Shown: one piece after another, positions 1 to 8,745 of the stretch
Layout of the letters: each line of letters begins with the position of its first letter
Position numbering within the stretch: the first letter of the stretch is position 1
Assembly (NCBI RefSeq): GCF_019649055.1
Contig: NW_026570651.1
Location: 1-22,968, forward strand
DNA length: 22,968 nucleotides
DNA from: Paramacrobiotus metropolitanus
Taxonomy: Eukaryota; Tardigrada; Eutardigrada; Parachela; Macrobiotidae
Reading direction: 5' to 3'
Notes under the pieces: generated by a model
Seen by the model: only the letters and a program-made list of their open reading frames with translations
What the model was told of the DNA's origin: nothing
Database searches by the model: none
Position numbers and translations under genes: made by a program

Positions 1-90
1 TGTGGGCGACTTGTCGCGGTAGCATGATGGTAGCAGGTATTCACGGGATATTTCTTGCATTGTATCGCATGGAATCACCGCGCTAAATGT

Positions 91-151
91 GTGTATAGTG
101 TGCATACTGTGCATGTAGTAGTATACTGTGCAGTGCAGTGTATACTGTGCA
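91..151. repeat. Short degenerate tandem repeat (TATACTGTGCA-like)
   Basis: The words TATACTGTGCA and GCATACTGTGCA recur three times within about 60 bp, separated by short GTGCAGTGCAG-like runs. This is a simple degenerate tandem repeat seen directly in the sequence. No function is implied. Confidence 0.6.
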
Positions 152-1129
152 ATTGATTTAAGAATGCATGCTATCTGATAAAGTCTTCGTATTTCTAAAA
201 TTTAAGATAAGCCAGTTTACGCTTGGTAGGCCGATGGTAGCTATGAAGTGCCTCCAAAATTCAGCATTATTAGCCTTTACATACTTGTCCAGAGCAAAAC
301 TTGCGTCTCTACAGAGAAGAGCAATCTCTACAAATTTTGCAATCAAAAAACTCCAATAACAGCATCATTTAAGTGATTTATTGATTCAAAACTTTGCTGT
401 TAGTTCCAGCTGCCGATAAAGTAGCTAAAGCAAGCAATATCTTGAAAATTTTCGCTGAGTAAACGGGTAATCCAGCGTCGAATTACCAAAAAAAAACAAT
501 TCTTGCATAATAAATATCTGTTTGGTGTTAGACCGTTATAAGACAATGACATTCAGAGTGAAAATTGGTTAAATTTGTAAGTTCGAATGCATCCGTATAC
601 AAAATTTCATTCAAACTGGGTAAAAACGATACTTTCCCAGTTCGAAGGAGATTTTCGCGGTTGTCAGGGACGATCCAAGCGTGGAAGAGGTCAGGGCAAT
701 TTGGGCAGCCTCGTAGTAATGATTCCCCCATCTCTTCTTAGCTTTTCCTTCCAAATGAATAGGAACACTGGTCAAGGCTAAAGCGCCCGACGCCTTTCGA
801 TCGATCCGACGACAAGTTATTTTCGCGTCATTTTATCTGTGCCAGGACTGCCGTTTTACGTCCGTGCTAACAGCGTTCGGTTTCAATGATTTAGCCACAA
901 TAAACTTGCAATCGTGTTTTGGACTGATACTTAGAAAAAGGGATTTTTACGGGTTCCCCAGGCTGCAAATTCTAGTTTTCGGTACTACCACCATACTCAA
1001 TTTGGAAAACGGAAAGTTTATTTCATAGCCAAATCTGAAAGTGCTAACCAATGAGTCAAATCTCTTTAATCCAGTCGGTTGGGCGTTCAGTGTCAGTTGG
1101 TCTCACTTGGTAGACCATCTAAATAAACA
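152..1129. other. No recognisable gene
   Basis: About 1 kb of mixed-composition DNA. The open frames here are all short (under 70 codons), overlap on both strands and show no recognisable protein similarity. I see no RNA gene, transposon terminus or tandem array. Confidence 0.5.
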
Positions 1130-1138
1130 GGCAGCATT

Positions 1139-1286
1139 GGCCTGCGCTGAAAGTCTGAATCTGATTCTGATTCTGAATACTAAAAGTCAGAGTCTGAATA
1201 CTGAAACTCTGATTCTCAATGCTAAAAGTCTGAGTCTGAATTCTGAAACTCTGATTTGGAATTCTGGATCTGAATACTGAAATTCT
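1139..1286 (+). repeat. Left terminal inverted repeat of the Mutator-like element
   Basis: This 148-bp arm pairs with 1795-2259 (MITE removed). It is itself built from degenerate CTGAATCTGA / ACTGAAACTCTGATT sub-repeats of roughly 10-20 bp, which produce long but meaningless Leu/Asn/Ser/Thr-rich open frames on this strand and Ile/Gln/Ser/Phe-rich ones on the other. Those frames are not genes. Confidence 0.85.
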
Positions 1287-1667
1287 GAATATGAATAAGA
1301 AGGCTCGGAACCTGGCCGCTGATGACCAAAGTTTTAAGTCTCTGTAATAAAACCATAACAATATTATTAACTGAAGCATGCGAGCGGGTTTACAGCGTAC
1401 ATGGATTCTACTATTATAAAACTGTAATTCAGACTATCCAGTAGCGATAAACATAAGAAACAATAAAAACGGCTGCAGCAAATCTGTAGAAGTACTCTGT
1501 ACATCTGAGTGTTTGTGCTGCAAACGTTGCTGAAAAGTTTCCTTCGAAACTTTTGATGTGTCAGTTGCCAATATTGTGCTTTATATTACTCTAATGCAAA
1601 ACGTCTTGAATAATCTAGAGCGTGAAGTAAAGTTTCTTTCTCACCGCACCCGGCCATTTGGGAGTGT

Positions 1668-1786
1668 GACATTTCGCAGCAATTAAATTCGACGCGCGAC
1701 TTTTCGACGCAAGACCTCGAAATGTCGCAAAGTTCAAATGTCACAATGCAAATTGCAAAATATCCCGCCTCTCGCGGCGAAATGTC
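1668..1786. repeat. Possible small foldback insertion inside the element core
   Basis: A 119-bp segment starts GACATTTCGC and ends GCGAAATGTC, an exact 10-bp inverted repeat. A third CGAAATGTCGC lies inside it at 1718-1728. No target duplication is evident, so it may be a small MITE-like insert or simply a local inverted repeat. Confidence 0.3.
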
Positions 1787-1794
1787 TCCGCTCT

Positions 1795-2259
1795 AGAATT
1801 TCAGTATTCAGATCCAGAATTCCAAATCAGAGTTTTAGAATTCAGACTCAGACTTTTAGCATTCAGAATCAGAGTTTCAGTATTCAGCCCAAGACTTTTA
1901 GTACGAGGCAAGCGGCAACTCTTTCCCATCGCTTTAGTAATTACTCACTTTCCTGCTGCATTTTGCCGTATGCAGGCGCTCGTGATACTTGATTTCCGCC
2001 GTTTCACGTCTAAACCGGTTAGCTTACTGAGCCGGCGATAAAATCTCATCTGCCGTGCTCTTCTATGTACTCGTTATCAGTTGCGCAATCAACTATAGCT
2101 GCAAACCGGTTTAGACGAAACGGCTGAAATCAAGTATCACGTGAGCGCCTGCCGCAAATGTAGCAGGAAAAGTGAGGTAATTTACTAAAGCGATGGGAAA
2201 GAGTTGCCGCTTGCCTCGTATTCAGAATCGGAATCAGATTCAGACTTTCAGCGCAGGCC
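1795..2259 (-). repeat. Right terminal inverted repeat, interrupted by a MITE
   Basis: Positions 1795-1903 plus 2221-2259 form a 148-bp sequence that is the reverse complement of the left arm with about 7 differences. The interruption lies in the motif ACTTTTAG(T/C)ATTCAGAAT. Removing 1904-2218 and one TA restores that motif as it appears in the intact left arm. Confidence 0.85.
1904..2218. mobile_element. 315-bp MITE, TA target duplication (Tc1/mariner-like)
   Basis: The left end CGAGGCAAGCGGCAACTC and right end GAGTTGCCGCTTGCCTCG are exact inverted repeats. The arms run 1904-2020 and 2104-2218, about 115 bp each with a handful of mismatches and small indels, leaving an unpaired core of about 83 bp. 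The element is flanked on both sides by TA (1902-1903, 2219-2220). Excision down to one TA rebuilds the host repeat. TA target duplications are a hallmark of Tc1/mariner elements; the family call rests on that alone. It has no coding capacity. Because it interrupts the Mutator-like arm, it is the younger insertion. Confidence 0.85.
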
Positions 2260-2293
2260 GGCAGCGTTGCTGTTGTGACTTCGCTGACTTTCG

Positions 2294-2503
2294 ATGTGGA
2301 GAAAAATCAACATGGCGTTGCGAACGGAGTTACGGAAAGGCGAACTGACTTTTATTTGTTGGCGTCCGGAAATGCTCGAACGAAAAAAACACCAGATATT
2401 ATTCTATCCAGTTGACTGTCCTGCCGAATTCGCCAATGCTACAGACATTAATTTCAATTTTTCTCAAGCGGAGTATTGCATTAATGAACCGCTATGTAAG
2501 TAG
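2294..2503 (+). CDS. Unrecognised short ORF, possible first exon
   Basis: This 69-codon frame begins just outside the Mutator-like element. A second ATG at 2312 sits in a better initiation context (caacATGG) than the one at 2294. The predicted protein is mixed and plausible in composition (three Cys in the last half, charged N-terminus) but matches no family I know. A consensus splice donor GTAAGT lies at 2496-2501, just before the stop, so the reading could be a first coding exon spliced in phase 1 rather than a complete gene. There is no recognisable partner exon. It could equally be chance. Confidence 0.22.
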   Translation: MWRKINMALRTELRKGELTFICWRPEMLERKKHQILFYPVDCPAEFANATDINFNFSQAEYCINEPLCK

Positions 2504-3144
2504 TTTTAATTATGACCGTCTGACGGAGCTGTTCACAGCGCTGCAAGATTACCATCAACATCTCCATCGTCTGATCCAAATAATTCGATGTCAGAGACCG
2601 CTCACCGAGGCGGTAGACACCTCTTGTGGCTTTCTCTGTCGCCCGCCCGCACATGGCAACGCCATTCGTGCCGCGCTATTACGCTGCTCACTCAGCGTAT
2701 ACTTTGTCTACGCTGACCAATCAGCGCATTTCTGCACTCTTGGGGGCGTAGCCCAGCGCTTACGGGCGATTCCATGATTTGCAGCATCAGCTGTTGCGTA
2801 CCCGCAGCACGTGGAATCATTATCACGATTGTAGCTAGCGCGCTTGCAGGCACTTTTTCCACAGCTTTATCCCTATCGGGTTTTCTGTTGGTTTTGTGTT
2901 GTTGTTGCTTTATTGCTATCACAACAAAGGCATATTTTGCCCCCATTTTCCTCCTGCTTCTGTGTCCCATCTGACATGGTAGCAGACTCGCTCGGTTTTC
3001 TTTCCTGCGAGACCTCTGATCCCCAGTGAAGGCAACAATCGGTCGAAGTACGCTGATCGCATATAAGTGGGCCAGCCATCCCGCGACCACATCTCCTGCA
3101 TCATACAGATTTCACTGGAAGTCTGCAGCGCGACGGATTATTCA
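2504..3144. other. No convincing gene; local hairpins
   Basis: Overlapping short frames on both strands give Cys/Leu-rich or Arg-rich peptides that look like chance products. Local inverted repeats are visible: CGCTGA-ccaa-TCAGCG at 2711-2726, and GATTCCATG near 2769 facing CGTGGAATC near 2810. A TATAAG motif at 3062-3067 is the first of three that continue into the tandem repeat downstream. Confidence 0.4.
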
Positions 3145-3360
3145 TACGGGTCAGGCCTATAAGTAGGCCTCCCGCAGCTTTGGCTCCCCGCGCTAAAACT
3201 GCGTTGGGTACGATCCAGTTGTCCAAATAAGCACCCTACCGGGTTGCGTTGATACGGGTCGGTGCCTATAAGTAGGTCCCCCGCAGCTTTGGCTCCCGGC
3301 GCAAAAACTGCGTTCGGTACGGTCCTGCCACACCATTACGCCCTATCGGGTGCGCTGCGG
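3145..3360 (+). repeat. Two tandem 108-bp units with TATA-like motifs
   Basis: Units 3145-3252 and 3253-3360 both begin TACGGGTC, both contain CTATAAGTAGG, CCCGCAGCTTTGGCTCCC and AAAACTGCGTT(G/C)GGTACG, and both end near CCCTA(C/T)CGGGT. In the first unit the TATA-like core is set in a perfect palindrome, AGGCCTA-taag-TAGGCCT (3153-3170). The units lie about 0.6-0.8 kb upstream of the gag-like gene at 3985, so they could be part of its 5' untranslated or LTR promoter region; that link is inference. Confidence 0.75.
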
Positions 3361-3684
3361 CCCTTACGGTAGAAAAGGGTGAAGAGGAACGACGGAGCAG
3401 CAGTTTGGCACGATCAACCGCCGGTAAGACTAGCTGTGGCGTCGTAGGGCTTTCGTAGAACATTGAAAAATTTGAAGTTTTCGGAAGAACCCGTACTTTA
3501 AACCCTTTAACTTTTGAACCTTTCATCCGATTCGCTTAAAAATAGTTTTATCGGATTCCTCGTAAAATTCTGTCCTAGAAAAATAGAACAGAACTCTCGA
3601 GAAAATTTTCCTTGATTTTTCCTAAATTTTCGGCGAAAAATTATCGCCATTTTGTCCAGCCGGAATTTTCGCGAAAAAGTCGCG

Positions 3685-3841
3685 TGACGTCAGCGTGGTG
3701 ATTTTCCATAAAATTTCGACCAATCAGAACACGTGGGAAACTTCCCCGTGTTGTAACGGTCGTACTTTTTTGCATTTTTTGCTCACGGCACGCTACTCGT
3801 GACGTAGAGCTCATTGCAAGACTATTTCGTACGTGACGTCA
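3685..3841 (+). promoter_or_regulatory. Promoter-like cluster: two CREs, CCAAT box, E-box
   Basis: Perfect CREB/ATF palindromes TGACGTCA occur at 3685-3692 and 3834-3841, with a related TGACGTAG at 3800-3807. A CCAATCAG box is at 3720-3727 and a CACGTG E-box at 3730-3735. The cluster ends about 145 bp before the ATG of the gag-like gene at 3985. Each motif is short, but two perfect 8-mers plus two classical elements within 160 bp, just upstream of a coding start, suggest the control region of that retroelement. There is no TATA box at the expected spacing inside the cluster. Confidence 0.5.
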
Positions 3842-3984
3842 CACTGGTCAGTAACGTAACATAGGGCCATAGGAAGCTAACGCTAAACCTGAGCTCTAGC
3901 GTACCTGACCAGAACCAACCAGCGATCCAACCCAACGTTCCGGTCCGGACCAAAGACCAAAGAAATTTTCTAAGTCCCATTACC

Positions 3985-4413
3985 ATGGGCCAAACTGAAA
4001 GCGCCTTGGCCAAGGTGATGCCATACACCAGCCATGAGCAACTCCAACGGAGGTTGCTCAGTCCTATGGACAGGCGCCAGCCAAATGAATATAAAAAGCA
4101 ACTGGGGAAGAACTACGCCACGCGTGAACCAAAGGGACCTTACGGGTTCCGTAACGCCAAACAAGGCGGTTCCGACCCAGATGAGCCAAACTCGGCCGGC
4201 TCTACGAGTTCGGTCGAGGCCAGAGCCAGGCGGGACAATCAAATCCTGCCGGTTGAACTGGGAACCAGTGACGAAAGTTTGGACGCCACCCGGGACGATA
4301 CATTTCAGGAGGCATCCGACGAGTTGTCTGAGGCCAACCAGCCTCAGGACAGCCAACCTGGCGCCGATAGGACGGCCGAAGCCAACAGTGTCCCTCGGGA
4401 CTTGGCACACTAA
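3985..4413 (+). pseudogene. Gag-like N-terminal segment with myristoylation motif
   Basis: This is the first intact open segment (142 codons) of the decayed gene. Gly2 followed by Gln-Thr-Glu-Ser fits the N-myristoyltransferase pattern. The segment is hydrophilic, rich in Arg, Gln, Asp and Glu, and has no membrane helix. It ends at TAA 4411-4413, but the same frame stays open and similar in composition beyond it to about 5190, so the stop is best read as a later mutation. Overlapping frames on both strands in this GC-rich stretch are shadows. Confidence 0.5.
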
Positions 4414-4609
4414 CCGGCCATACCTGGCTCGGGCCAAGTCCAACTTGAGGCGCCAACGGCGGCCACAAGTGAGGACAAGACACGCACTGATGGACCAGGG
4501 CCAAACAACTTGGCCAGGTCCAACCTGGACGTCCAGGATCTGATAACAAGTCCAACCCTACCGGGCTCGGACCAGACCCAACCTGAGGCACCAACGGTGG
4601 CCAAAGGTG
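4414..4609 (+). repeat. In-frame internal duplication in the gag-like gene
   Basis: About 56 bp at 4414-4469 is repeated at 4552-4606, offset by 138 bp (46 codons). The shared peptide pattern is P-x-x-PGS-x-Q-x-Q-x-EAPT. The copies are diverged, so the duplication is old and happened while the frame was probably still coding. Confidence 0.6.
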
Positions 4610-5892
4610 GACGCAAGGCCAAGGGCCAAGCCAAAAAGGCTGGTCCAAAGGCACATGACCAGGGCCAACAGCCCGTGAGTCAGTCGCCCATCACGTTTGA
4701 AGTCGATGGCTCAGCACAAAGAACGCCATCGCCAACCAATGACGTCATCGGCGCGTCTGGCCCGTCCAAACCGGACTTGGAGCCAATTGTGGACCTGGCC
4801 CAACTTAACAGGGCCACAGCCAGGATGGACCTTAACCAGCCCTCCTGGGACACAGGCCGCGCCAACGTCAGCCCGCTGAAGCTGATCCAGGCAACCCGGC
4901 CCGAGGAGATCGACGAAGTCGACCAACTGCGGACCACAGTACGGGACCTGACCAAACAGCTGGCGGACATAGCTGAGGCCGCCCTGGCATCCGAACATTG
5001 GATGCAGGACGAAATCTCCAAGCATAAAGACCTTGCGGTCCAATCAGACGCAGAGGCTAAACGTGTCTCGGCCATACTGGCCCAGACCCAACTTGAGCTA
5101 ACCCAGCTCAAGTTGTCACCATGTCCCAATGCTGAGCGAGACCAGCTCAACAGGACAATCCATAGCCTAGAAACGGCTGTGGCGGGACTTCTACGAGGAC
5201 TGAGCTGGCCAAAGCCAAGGACGACTTGACTGCGGCCCGGACAACCATTGACGACACCGATTCTGAGGCGGACCGCCTTCAGAGGGAAAACGAGCGTCTT
5301 ACTGAAGACTTGGCCAACCTGCAGGACGAAATCAACCGCCTGCGGAACGGCTACAATCTTCTTTATGAGAGCCACCAAAATCTCATGAATACGATCCAAC
5401 AAGGAGGACTGTTGGGCCAAACGGTTCAACAGAAGGAGGCACAGAACTTGCAACTCCAGCAACAGATTGTTGCCCTCCAGAGCCAGCTCAATACCGAAGC
5501 GACCATTTGGGCACAACTTGAGCAAAACAGCACCATTGGACATCAAAACTTCGCCCAATTGGAGCAGGCCTTCAACCAAGCCAAACAGGTGATCGAGGGC
5601 CAACATGACCGGATCATCATATTGGAGGCCAATAACGCCGGTCTGGTCAAAGATTACCAGGCGGCCACCCCAACGTATCACAGAACTCAACGAGGACCTG
5701 GAAAGGCTAAGCACGGAAAAGGCCTGCCTAGACGCAAAAAAATCACACCTCGAGAATTTTAACTCTGACTTGTCCGCGGAACCACCATCCTACCACACCT
5801 TTCCAGACTCGGATACACAACGTCGACAAGAAAAAGTCGACGAGGCTTTGCGGCAGGGCCAACGCTTTTACCGCGAGCCAGTATATCATTAG
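4510..5892 (+). pseudogene. Gag-like coiled-coil segment with two frame changes
   Basis: Three overlapping open segments (4510-5229, 5226-5762, 5605-5892) read as one protein when the frame changes near 5190 and 5660 are allowed for. From about 4890 the protein has heptad-like spacing of Leu, Ile, Ala and Val in a background of Glu, Gln, Arg, Lys and Asp (for example LQRENERLTEDLANLQDEI), a clear long coiled coil. Gag proteins of several retroelement groups use coiled coils to multimerise; here that role is inferred. The TAG at 5890 ends the coil segment, and the same frame resumes directly in the Pro-rich tract. Confidence 0.55.
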
Positions 5893-5910
5893 CAGAACTA
5901 CCATGTTAAT

Positions 5911-6858
5911 ATGGCTGTGGACGGACCATCGGTTGGAGATCCCCCAAAGGGGCCAACCATACCCGCGCCTCCCAGCCCGGTGAACCAGGGATCATCTACG
6001 GCGACAGTAACGCTGCCGCCACCACCAGTCCCGGTCACAACAACAGCCACTATCGGTCCAACGACGATAGTGACACCCGCAACGCATACTTACCCGTCTT
6101 CGTCAAGCGGGCCGGGCTTTGAGACAAGCCACAGCCACTTTGGGTCAAGGCCATCATATCCGTCCTTGTATCCATCCATATTTCCGAACATGGACTTCAA
6201 CTTCAGTCCGCATCCGGCCACAAGCCAGGCTCACACCAGCGGCATGGATCCAAACCGGACCAACCCGCTGAGCCCAATGTCCGGACCACCAGCCATACAA
6301 GGACAGATGGGAGGCCAAAGTGGTACACCAACGGTGCAACAACCACTAGTAGGCCAACTAAGCCCATTTGGCCCTCCTATCTCGGCAGCAGCCCCAACGG
6401 GCCAAGCTCAGCCACAAACGGGCCAGAATGTGCCCGCGGGCTAAAACGTGCCCCAACCACCAGGCGCGCTGCCAACAGCGGCCATGACACCAGGACCAGC
6501 AGCCCAACCAGGCCAGGGCCAAAATGCGCCCATTCTGGTCCAGCTCCCAAATGGAGCATATGGATGGATGGCGTCCAACGGGGCTGTCCAAATCATACCG
6601 GGTCAACCAATGTTGACTCAACATCAGCAGGTGCCATTGACACCTGTCCCGTCACCACCGGCCAGCCCTGCTCTCACAACCAGAGAGCAAATTAAAGAGA
6701 TGGCTCAAGAGATGGGAAAAGCAAGCGCAAAGGCTCAAGTCCGCACCGCGTTGCCGAAATTTGAGGGCAACAAAACGATGGTGAAAGGATTGCAGAAGAT
6801 GCAGCACGGTATGATTATCAGACCGCGGACACTGAAGATGATGTACTACCACCAGTGA
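5911..6858 (+). pseudogene. Gag-like Pro/Thr/Gln-rich segment with in-frame stop
   Basis: Two open segments in one frame (5911-6444 and 6448-6858) are separated only by TAA at 6442-6444. The composition is dominated by Pro, Thr, Ser, Gln and Gly, so the tract is disordered. Near 6670-6770 it becomes charged and helical (REQIKEMAQEMGKASAKAQ) and reaches LPKFEGN. Beyond about 6780 the original frame gives a basic, unlikely peptide to 6858, whereas the next frame gives a plausible acidic Thr/Pro-rich peptide. This suggests an indel or a larger internal deletion that removed the capsid and anything downstream. Confidence 0.5.
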
Positions 6859-6953
6859 CCCCGGGTTCTATGGTCGAAACCTCAACAAATTCTTCCGCAC
6901 CGGTCCCCGACACAGGAATTTCAGCTAGAACATTGTTATTAATTGTTATACGG

Positions 6954-7121
6954 TAAATGGCTTAAACGGCTTAGCCGGCGATAGCTGGCTAACCCGGCTG
7001 GAAAAATTGATCAGCCGCCTTAGCCGGCTGGGACTTCAAGCCGCGTTAAGTTAGCCGGCTAAGGATTTCAGCCGGCCGTCAGCCGAAAGGTCAGCCGTTT
7101 AGCCGGCCGTTGCCATCTCTA
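6954..7121. mobile_element. hAT-like MITE rich in AGCCGGCTAA
   Basis: The right end reads GCCGTTGCCATCTCTA, whose complement TAGAGATGGCAACGGC resembles hAT-type termini. The left end TAAATGGCTTAAACGGCTTA matches it imperfectly. The interior is packed with AGCCGGC/TTAGCCGG words in both orientations. TTATAC occurs 2 bp outside each end (6946-6951, 7124-7129), a possible remnant of an 8-bp target duplication, though it is imperfect. It truncates the gag-like gene. A related end is found at 10077-10204. Confidence 0.6.
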
Positions 7122-7551
7122 TATTATACTATTAATAATTCATGTGATTTAATTTCCAATAGAGCGATAACAATATCAAGACTCAGTTTCACTTAAACAA
7201 AACAGCACTTTCCACAGTACCAATTACAGAAGCGGAAAAGTGGTTTTGAACCACCATTCAACGTTTTTGCCATAATATCGGCCATTTTCTAACTGGCGCA
7301 GCTGACGGGAGGTATGCGCTCCTCCACTGTTTCGAGAAACTGAGGACATAAGACAAGACCGTACCAAATACCTATAAGATAAAATTATATATTCAGTCGT
7401 TAGTATCGATGATGTAGTACTTCACTTAGCGCCTTCAGCGAAAGGTATTAATCTGTTACAATACTCGTACTGCTTGTAAGTGTCTTTTTTCAGAAGGTAT
7501 GAACGTACGCGCAGGCGCAATTAATCCTTCATATTATTACGTGCTTATTTT
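7122..7551. other. AT-rich non-coding stretch with possible splice acceptors
   Basis: No gene is seen. Two polypyrimidine-plus-AG sites face the ORF downstream: TGTCTTTTTTCAG near 7482-7494 and GTGCTTATTTTATGTTAACAG ending at 7561. A perfect small palindrome GTGGTT-ttg-AACCAC lies near 7232. Confidence 0.35.
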
Positions 7552-7938
7552 ATGTTAACAGAAATACCGCCCTGGCAGAAAAATGTAGCAACATTTAGAC
7601 TTCGGCCCCTCGCTGGCGGAAACGGTCTGCAGTCGTATACTGGATACCAATGCACTGGATGTCGTGTACCGTTCTCACAACAACCACCGAAGCTCGGTTT
7701 GGTGTTGGCCAGGAACGAACCAAATTATGAACGAGGAAAGAAAGCTGTCGCACCTTCTCGAGACAGTGCGTATCATTTGTCGGTCGCCTGCGTACGATGT
7801 CGGCATCCGGATTTCTCTACGAAAAGTCAGCGATTTGGTGATGAGGTCATAGTGGAGTTCAAACTTACGGAGGAGCAGAAAAAGTTGCTGTGGGATTTCA
7901 TGGACAACACTCCTAACCCTGTTTCGTTTCCCACTTAA
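7552..7938 (+). CDS. Unrecognised ORF, possible terminal exon with two CxxC motifs
   Basis: This 128-codon frame could be a terminal exon beginning after the acceptor-like AG at 7560-7561, or could start at the ATG at 7552. The protein carries two CxxC pairs (QCTGCR and ACVRCR) about 45 residues apart, which could form a small zinc site, and ends in a charged, helix-prone stretch (TEEQKKLLWDFMD). I do not recognise the family. There is no matching upstream exon in view, and the gag-like pseudogene upstream is unrelated in composition. No clear AATAAA follows closely. It could be a real host exon, a transposon remnant or chance. Confidence 0.3.
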   Translation: MLTEIPPWQKNVATFRLRPLAGGNGLQSYTGYQCTGCRVPFSQQPPKLGLVLARNEPNYERGKKAVAPSRDSAYHLSVACVRCRHPDFSTKSQRFGDEVIVEFKLTEEQKKLLWDFMDNTPNPVSFPT

Positions 7939-8745
7939 TTCAGCTGCAAAATTATTGAGAGGAGAAAACTTTTGAGCTCATTTTCTTCCTTTTTTCAAAA
8001 AGTGGTATCAGCTATTCGCTCTTTGTAATTTTTTCCGCGTTATACTGATTAATTAATTGTTTGTAATTGTGCCGTTAATATTTGATTTTATGCTTATTAA
8101 GTTGGCAATTTCCATAATTCCAATATTTTCCACAATTGTCCATAATTGACTCAAACATGGATTGTGCGGAGCACTGGGGCAAGGGAAGCCTTTCCGTTTC
8201 CGTTTTATTTCTTGGCTTAACCTTCACAAATGGTTGTTTTCGCTTTTGTCGCGCTTTCTCATTAAAGGATAAAACAGGCACACAAACCAGGTTTTATGTG
8301 GCACAAACTGCGTAGCCGTACCAGATTTTACGTCAAAATGAACAGCTTTTGCTGATAAGTCAAACATAGATAATGAAAAGAAGTTGGAATATATACATAG
8401 ATCTTAAAGATTGACCCAGTGTATCGTTCGGGATCGAAACACAGACAAGATGACCACACCTGCACTTATTCTTTTATTATATAGGATAAAGGATAAGATA
8501 CCTCAAGCGTATAGCGTCACATCGTACTGTAGATACAGATTGGTAGCACAAATACTCGTACTTCTATAGATTTATTACCGCCGTTTTTATTAAGAGTAAT
8601 TCTTATGTTTATCACTACTGAATAGTCAGGATTACAGTTTATAATTGTAGAATCCATGACCGCTGTAATCTGGCTCGCATACTTCAGTGATTCATGGTTT
8701 TGTTACAGAGATTTGGGTCATTACCGGCCGGATTCAAAGTCTTTC
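7939..8745. other. No recognisable gene
   Basis: AT-rich DNA with only short chance frames. GGCCGGATTCA at 8726-8736 matches, over 11 bp, the terminal sequence of the Harbinger-like element that ends at 10053 (read on the minus strand) and may be a fragment of a related end. Confidence 0.4.

Larger units (their letters stand above)
1139..2259. mobile_element. Non-autonomous Mutator-like DNA transposon with long TIRs, nested MITE
   Basis: The element begins GGCCTGCGCTGAAAG and ends CTTTCAGCGCAGGCC. Its inverted terminal arms are 148 bp each once the nested MITE at 1904-2218 and one TA are removed, and they differ at about 7 positions (around 95% identity by eye). It is flanked by GGCAGCATT (1130-1138) and GGCAGCGTT (2260-2268), a 9-bp target duplication with one mismatch. 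Long TIRs with a 9-bp duplication are typical of the Mutator superfamily, but no transposase is present, so the family name is inference. The unique core (1287-1794) has no convincing ORF, so the element would have needed a transposase supplied from elsewhere. Without the MITE it would be about 804 bp. Confidence 0.8.
3985..6953 (+). pseudogene. Decayed retroelement gag-like gene, truncated
   Basis: A nearly 3-kb GC-rich coding stretch, unlike the AT-rich flanks, runs mostly in one frame. It starts at an ATG in good context (taccATGGG), and the protein begins MGQTES, a consensus-type N-myristoylation signal as in retroviral Gag matrix proteins. Domains in order: hydrophilic N-terminus (3985-4413), Lys/Ala/Pro-rich linker, long heptad-like coiled coil (about 4890-5790), Pro/Thr/Gln/Gly-rich tract (5911-6650), then a short basic/acidic segment with LPKFEGN, the kind of motif that opens gag capsid regions. 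The frame is broken by stops at 4411, 5890 and 6442 and by frame changes near 5190, 5660 and 6780. After the last change the reading is acidic (AEDAARYDYQTADTEDD) and runs to a TAA supplied by the first bases of the MITE at 6954. No capsid fold, zinc knuckle, protease or polymerase is seen. It could also be a decayed host coiled-coil gene. Confidence 0.6.

Noticed and set aside
1041-1379. Open frames rich in Leu/Asn/Ser (plus) and Ile/Gln/Phe (minus)
   Set aside because: They are translations of the sub-repeats in the transposon terminal arm; the same holds for 1738-1992.
2774-3104. Cys/Leu-rich membrane-like peptide and overlapping Arg-rich frames
   Set aside because: Several mutually exclusive frames cover the same bases on both strands; hydrophobicity comes from TTG/TTT-rich composition and there is no start context or motif.
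4680-5714. 344-codon minus-strand open frame
   Set aside because: It is antisense to the coiled-coil gag segment. GC-rich coding DNA commonly leaves the opposite strand open, and the peptide has no recognisable domain.
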